Shown one piece after another: positions 6,292 to 9,270 of a DNA stretch of 9,270 nt. Under the pieces are notes generated by a model. The model was not told the origin of the DNA, made no database searches, and saw nothing but the letters and a program-made list of their open reading frames with translations. Each line of letters opens with the position of its first letter. The first letter of the stretch is position 1. The translations under genes were made by a program, and so were the position numbers. Source of the DNA: Candidatus Aminicenantota bacterium (lineage in GTDB: Bacteria; Acidobacteriota; Aminicenantia; UBA2199); contig DAOWKX010000108.1 of NCBI GenBank assembly GCA_030639705.1, positions 1 through 9,270 of the forward strand, given 5' to 3'.

Positions 6292-7605
6292 CTACTTTTT
6301 AAATTTATTATGTAAAATTTCTTTCAAATCCGGGCTTCCAATCTCACACAGCTCATAGGTCACCCTGACAGTAGGTTTCTTAAATTGAATAATTCGGCCC
6401 AGATCAATGGGAGTGGCGATAATGACCAGGTCTGCTTCTACCTGGTGAATGGTTTCTTCCAGGTCTTTTATTTGATCGTGACCATATCCCATTGCAGGTA
6501 GTAAAGCTCCAATTTCAGGATATTTCATGAATGTATCGGCGATTGATCGTACCGCATAGGGCCTTGGATCCACTAATTCTTTGGCACCGTATTTGAACGC
6601 AGCTGTTACCCCGGCACCGTATTTCATTTCTCCGTGAGTGAGAGTGGGTCCGTCTTCGATGACCAGCACCTTTTTCCCTCTAATTTTTTCCCCGTTCTCA
6701 ACAAATACCGGTGATGCGGCCTCAACAACCACAGCTTCGGGATTATAATTTTGAATGTTTTTTCTTATTTTTAAAATATTTTCCCAATCTGCTGTATCTA
6801 TTTTATTGATTACTATCACATCTGCTCTTTTAAAATTAACTTCACCTGGATAATAAGAACGTTCATGGCCGGGGCGATGGGGATCGACAATCACAATCTC
6901 CAGGTCCGGTTTATAAAATGGAAAATCATTGTTCCCGCCGTCCCATAGAATAATATCGGCAATTTTTTCTGCTTCTCTGAGGATAGCTTCGTAATCAACT
7001 CCGGCAAACACAACGATGCCCTTTTCAATATGAGGCTCATATTCTTCCATTTCCTCGATTGTGCAATCATATTTCTGGAGATCTCCCAGGGTTTCGAATT
7101 TTTGCACCTTTTGTTTGACTAAATCGCCATAGGGCATGGGATGTCTGATGACTGCAACTTTATATCCCATTTTTTGTAGAATGTTTCCGGCTTTTCGGGT
7201 CGTTTGGCTTTTTCCGCACCCGGTCCTTACGGCACATACCGATACCACGGGTTTTGAGCTTTTTACCATTGTTTCATTGGGTCCCAATAAGATAAAATTG
7301 GCTCCGCATTTATTCACATCGGCTGCTTTATGCATGATATAATTATATGAAACATCACTATATGAAAAGTAGACATCTTGAATATTGAATTTTTTTATTA
7401 AATCGAACAATTCTGATTCCGGATAAATATCGATACCTTCTGGATATAATTCTCCGGCGAGCTCTTTTGGGTATTTTCTTCCTCCTATGTTAGGGATTTG
7501 GGTGGCAGTAAAAGCGATTACTCTGATGTCTTTGTTGGTTCTGAAGAAAGTATTAAAATTATGAAAGTCGCGTCCAGCTGCTCCCATAATTAAGGCGTTA
7601 CGCAT
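6292..7605 (-). CDS. COG2403 P-loop protein, cyclic 2,3-diphosphoglycerate synthase family
   Basis: The 437-residue product resembles COG2403 ('predicted GTPase'), whose characterised archaeal member closes 2,3-bisphosphoglycerate into cyclic 2,3-diphosphoglycerate with ATP. Residues 1-115 form a Rossmann-like domain: MGAAGRDFHNFN at 7-18 and SYSDVSYNYI at 81-90. A P-loop domain follows, with RTGCGKSQTTR at 127-137; the first Gly of a canonical Walker A is Val126, perhaps a family trait. Further motifs are WDGGNND at 221-227 (Walker-B-like), VDPHRPGHE at 240-248, VINKIDTAD at 265-273 (NKxD, typical of guanine recognition) and DGPTLTHGEMKYGAG at 318-332. AGGAGG (7611-7616) is 5 nt before ATG. 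It leads the operon. No signal peptide or membrane span, so it is cytoplasmic. Family membership is likely; the substrate in this bacterium is not established, and the neighbouring arcC may hint at another reaction. Confidence 0.82.
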   Translation of the reverse strand: MRNALIMGAAGRDFHNFNTFFRTNKDIRVIAFTATQIPNIGGRKYPKELAGELYPEGIDIYPESELFDLIKKFNIQDVYFSYSDVSYNYIMHKAADVNKCGANFILLGPNETMVKSSKPVVSVCAVRTGCGKSQTTRKAGNILQKMGYKVAVIRHPMPYGDLVKQKVQKFETLGDLQKYDCTIEEMEEYEPHIEKGIVVFAGVDYEAILREAEKIADIILWDGGNNDFPFYKPDLEIVIVDPHRPGHERSYYPGEVNFKRADVIVINKIDTADWENILKIRKNIQNYNPEAVVVEAASPVFVENGEKIRGKKVLVIEDGPTLTHGEMKYGAGVTAAFKYGAKELVDPRPYAVRSIADTFMKYPEIGALLPAMGYGHDQIKDLEETIHQVEADLVIIATPIDLGRIIQFKKPTVRVTYELCEIGSPDLKEILHNKFKK

Positions 7606-7610
7606 TATTT

Positions 7611-7616
7611 CCTCCT
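7611..7616 (-). promoter_or_regulatory. Ribosome binding site of the COG2403 gene
   Basis: A perfect AGGAGG on the minus strand lies 5 nt before ATG 7605-7603. It is the strongest RBS in the operon and fits the first gene of the transcript. Confidence 0.8.
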
Positions 7617-7653
7617 GCTATTATAGAATTGGCTTTTTGAATTGTAAGGCATA

Positions 7654-7682
7654 AGTATAATCGATAACCGGCCTTAAGTCAA
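7654..7682 (-). promoter_or_regulatory. Sigma70-like promoter of the five-gene operon
   Basis: On the minus strand TTGACT (7682-7677, 5 of 6) and TATACT (7659-7654, 5 of 6) are separated by exactly 17 bp. An A-rich stretch upstream (7683-7700) could be an UP element. Transcription would start near 7647, giving a leader of about 42 nt. With short gaps and overlaps downstream and no terminator seen, it probably drives all five genes through tsaE. Confidence 0.7.
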
Positions 7683-7724
7683 CTTATTTTTGGTTTTTAA
7701 GAGTTATCAAATAAATGAGAAGTA

Positions 7725-7753
7725 TTTTCAGATATGAGTGGTTGAGGTATAAT
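7725..7753 (+). promoter_or_regulatory. Possible promoter of the M28 peptidase gene
   Basis: TTTTCA (7725-7730, 4 of 6) and a perfect TATAAT (7748-7753) are 17 bp apart. Transcription would start at about 7760, directly at the RBS, leaving a leader of only some 10 nt. A second TATAAT at 7656-7661 lacks a -35 at proper distance. Confidence 0.4.
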
Positions 7754-7760
7754 GAAATGC

Positions 7761-7765
7761 GGAGG
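7761..7765 (+). promoter_or_regulatory. Ribosome binding site of the M28 peptidase gene
   Basis: GGAGG lies 5 nt before ATG 7771. It sets the start so that the product opens directly with a signal peptide. Confidence 0.75.
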
Positions 7766-7770
7766 AAAAA

Positions 7771-9270
7771 ATGAAAACAATTTTTATCATTTTGATATTT
7801 CTTATTTTCAACTTTTTATTTCCAGCAGAAGAAGAAGGAAAACCTAATCAGGATATTTGGAAGGATTTTTCTATTATAAAAAAAACAATTCCGGTTCCTG
7901 AGAATATTAAAACCGGTTTTGATTCTATTAAAAAAAATGAAGCGGCGGCATATTTGAAGTTTCTCTCTTCTGATCTCCTTGAAGGCAGAGATACGGCTAC
8001 CAGGAGTTTTGATATTGCGTCTGATTTTGTGGCAACCATGTTTTCTCTCTGGTCCATAAAACCGGCCGGAGATTTTTCTTCCCGGAGCCAGCATCTTCAT
8101 TTCACAGGGATGGAAGAGAGAAAGAACCCGGACAGGAGTTATTTTCAGGAAGTCGATATGAAAGAGGTCATAAAAACCCGGGGGAAAATTACTGTAGGGT
8201 ATAGCCGGGGATCTCAAACCAAAACCAGAATCTTCTACCCTGAGATAGACTATTCCTATTTTAGCAGGGAAACGGAGAGTATTACCGCTCCGGTTATTTT
8301 TGTCGGGTATGGAATTAGTGAAAAACAACTCAACTTTGATGAATATAAAGGGATTAAGGTAAAGAATAAAATCGTGATGATGTTAACAGAAGTCCCTTGC
8401 CAGAATGATCCTGAGTCTCCCTTTAATCAGGGAGTATTCAAGGAAAAATACAATCCCGTGAGACGAATGCACAGGCATATTTCTCCCAAAGTGAAACTGG
8501 CAAAAGAAAGAGGAGCCATAGCGGTATTGCTGGTGGAGAATTCTCCTAAGAAAAAAGGTGATGTGGCCAATAAGATACTCGATTCTAAAATTGTTGATGA
8601 TGAAAAACCCATTTTTTCCCGTTCCAGAAGGCGCCTTTCTTTGATTAAATCATCAGAATCGATGCCCTGGGAAAAATCATCCTGTATCCGGATTTCACGA
8701 GAATTGGCAGATGCGATACTGAATTTTTCCGGTTTAACCATCAAAAAAGCCAAAGCTCAAATCGAAAAAGATTTGAAACCTCAATCCAGAGAGTTAAGAG
8801 GAGTAACCTTAACCCTGGACAATACCGCAGATACTCGTCTGGTCAGAAGCCGAAATGTGCTGGGCTTTATCGAAGGCTCTGACCCTGGGTTGAAAGATGA
8901 AGTGGTGGTAATCGGAGCACACCTTGATCATTTAGGAAGAAAGGGGGATTATATATTTAATGGAGCGGATGATAATGGCTCGGGTTCAGTAGCGGTTATG
9001 GAGATAGCAGAGGCATTTTCAAAAAATAAGCTAAAACCAAAACGGTCGGTGGTTTTTGCTCTATGGACCGGCGAAGAAGTGGGCTTGTTAGGTTCCCGTT
9101 ATTTTGTTGAGAATCCCGTTTTTCCGTTAAAAAAGACAGTTGCCTGTTTAAATCTTGATATGATTAGCCGGGAATGGACCTTGCAGAATCTGAAGCGTAT
9201 CAATAAAATGTGGAGACTGGGCATTTCCGAAACAGTTTTAGGAGAGATTAATCTGGATGATTTTGTTACC
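7771..9270 (+). CDS. Exported M28-family zinc metallopeptidase, incomplete at the right edge
   Basis: The frame runs 500 codons from ATG 7771 to the last base with no stop. Residues 1-19 (MKTIFIILIFLIFNFLFPA) are a hydrophobic signal peptide, probably cleaved before the Glu run, so the enzyme acts outside the cytoplasm. Residues 52-75 (NEAAAYLKFLSSDLLEGRDT nearby) are the usual N-terminal segment. A PA-like insert spans about 172-255, with VIFVGYGI at 175-182, KNKIVMMLTEVP following, and an AKERGAIAVLLVE strand-helix at 244-256. The M28 metal site comes next: GAHLDHLG with His384 and Asp386, GADDNGSG with bridging Asp401, TGEEVGLLGS with catalytic Glu435 and ligand Glu436, and NLDM with Asp463. 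The final His ligand lies beyond the window. Such enzymes are aminopeptidases or carboxypeptidase-like. Specificity cannot be read here. Transcribed divergently from the COG2403 operon. Confidence 0.93.
   Translation, partial: MKTIFIILIFLIFNFLFPAEEEGKPNQDIWKDFSIIKKTIPVPENIKTGFDSIKKNEAAAYLKFLSSDLLEGRDTATRSFDIASDFVATMFSLWSIKPAGDFSSRSQHLHFTGMEERKNPDRSYFQEVDMKEVIKTRGKITVGYSRGSQTKTRIFYPEIDYSYFSRETESITAPVIFVGYGISEKQLNFDEYKGIKVKNKIVMMLTEVPCQNDPESPFNQGVFKEKYNPVRRMHRHISPKVKLAKERGAIAVLLVENSPKKKGDVANKILDSKIVDDEKPIFSRSRRRLSLIKSSESMPWEKSSCIRISRELADAILNFSGLTIKKAKAQIEKDLKPQSRELRGVTLTLDNTADTRLVRSRNVLGFIEGSDPGLKDEVVVIGAHLDHLGRKGDYIFNGADDNGSGSVAVMEIAEAFSKNKLKPKRSVVFALWTGEEVGLLGSRYFVENPVFPLKKTVACLNLDMISREWTLQNLKRINKMWRLGISETVLGEINLDDFVT

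Noticed and set aside
7656..7661. Perfect TATAAT on the plus strand as the main peptidase promoter
   Set aside because: At 16-18 bp upstream there is only a T-run and no extended -10 TG; the element at 7748-7753 has a better -35.
7816..8328. A 170-codon open frame on the minus strand, with another at 8427-8753
   Set aside because: Both are antisense to the M28 peptidase, whose metal-site and PA-like motifs read continuously on the plus strand.

Overview
The window looks like chromosomal DNA from a bacterium with moderate to low GC. It has AGGAGG-type ribosome binding sites, sigma70-like promoters, a bacterial TsaE, and tightly packed genes with 4-nt and 35-nt overlaps. I see no mobile element, CRISPR array, tRNA or rRNA. 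The gene content would fit Candidatus Aminicenantes or a related Acidobacteriota-like lineage: a COG2403/cyclic-2,3-diphosphoglycerate-synthase-type protein beside carbamate kinase, a secreted M28 peptidase, and a small regulator-linked N-terminus at the left edge. That placement comes from memory of such genomes and is tentative.

Layout. (1) Positions 1-98, minus strand: the first 33 codons of a gene leaving the left edge. It has a strong RBS, a good promoter with an A-tract upstream, and a 12-bp palindrome plus a repeated half-site over the presumed transcription start, which looks like an operator. (2) 348-983, plus strand: a soluble DUF218/YdcF-like protein, convergent with the next gene. 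(3) 7605 down to 995, minus strand: five genes that read as one operon from a TTGACT-17-TATACT promoter at 7654-7682. The order is a COG2403 P-loop protein, carbamate kinase (TTG start), a 750-residue lysine/glutamate-rich protein I do not recognise, bifunctional NAD(P)HX epimerase/dehydratase (nnrE-nnrD fusion), and tsaE. Distances are 53 bp, 21 bp, a 4-nt ATGA overlap, and an overlap of about 35 nt. (4) 7771 to the right edge, plus strand and divergent: an exported M28 zinc metallopeptidase with a PA-like insert, cut by the window end after 500 codons.

How they fit together. NnrE-NnrD repairs hydrated NAD(P)H, and TsaE is the ATPase of tRNA t6A synthesis. The adjacent yjeF-yjeE pair is a widespread arrangement, known from E. 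coli. Carbamate kinase makes ATP from carbamoyl phosphate, but no carbamoyl-phosphate-producing enzyme is visible here. The COG2403 protein upstream of it has a P-loop and an NKID motif; its family name implies cyclic 2,3-diphosphoglycerate synthesis, but its place next to carbamate kinase leaves the substrate open. The most novel items are the unrecognised 750-residue protein, translationally coupled to nnrE-nnrD, and the COG2403-arcC pairing.
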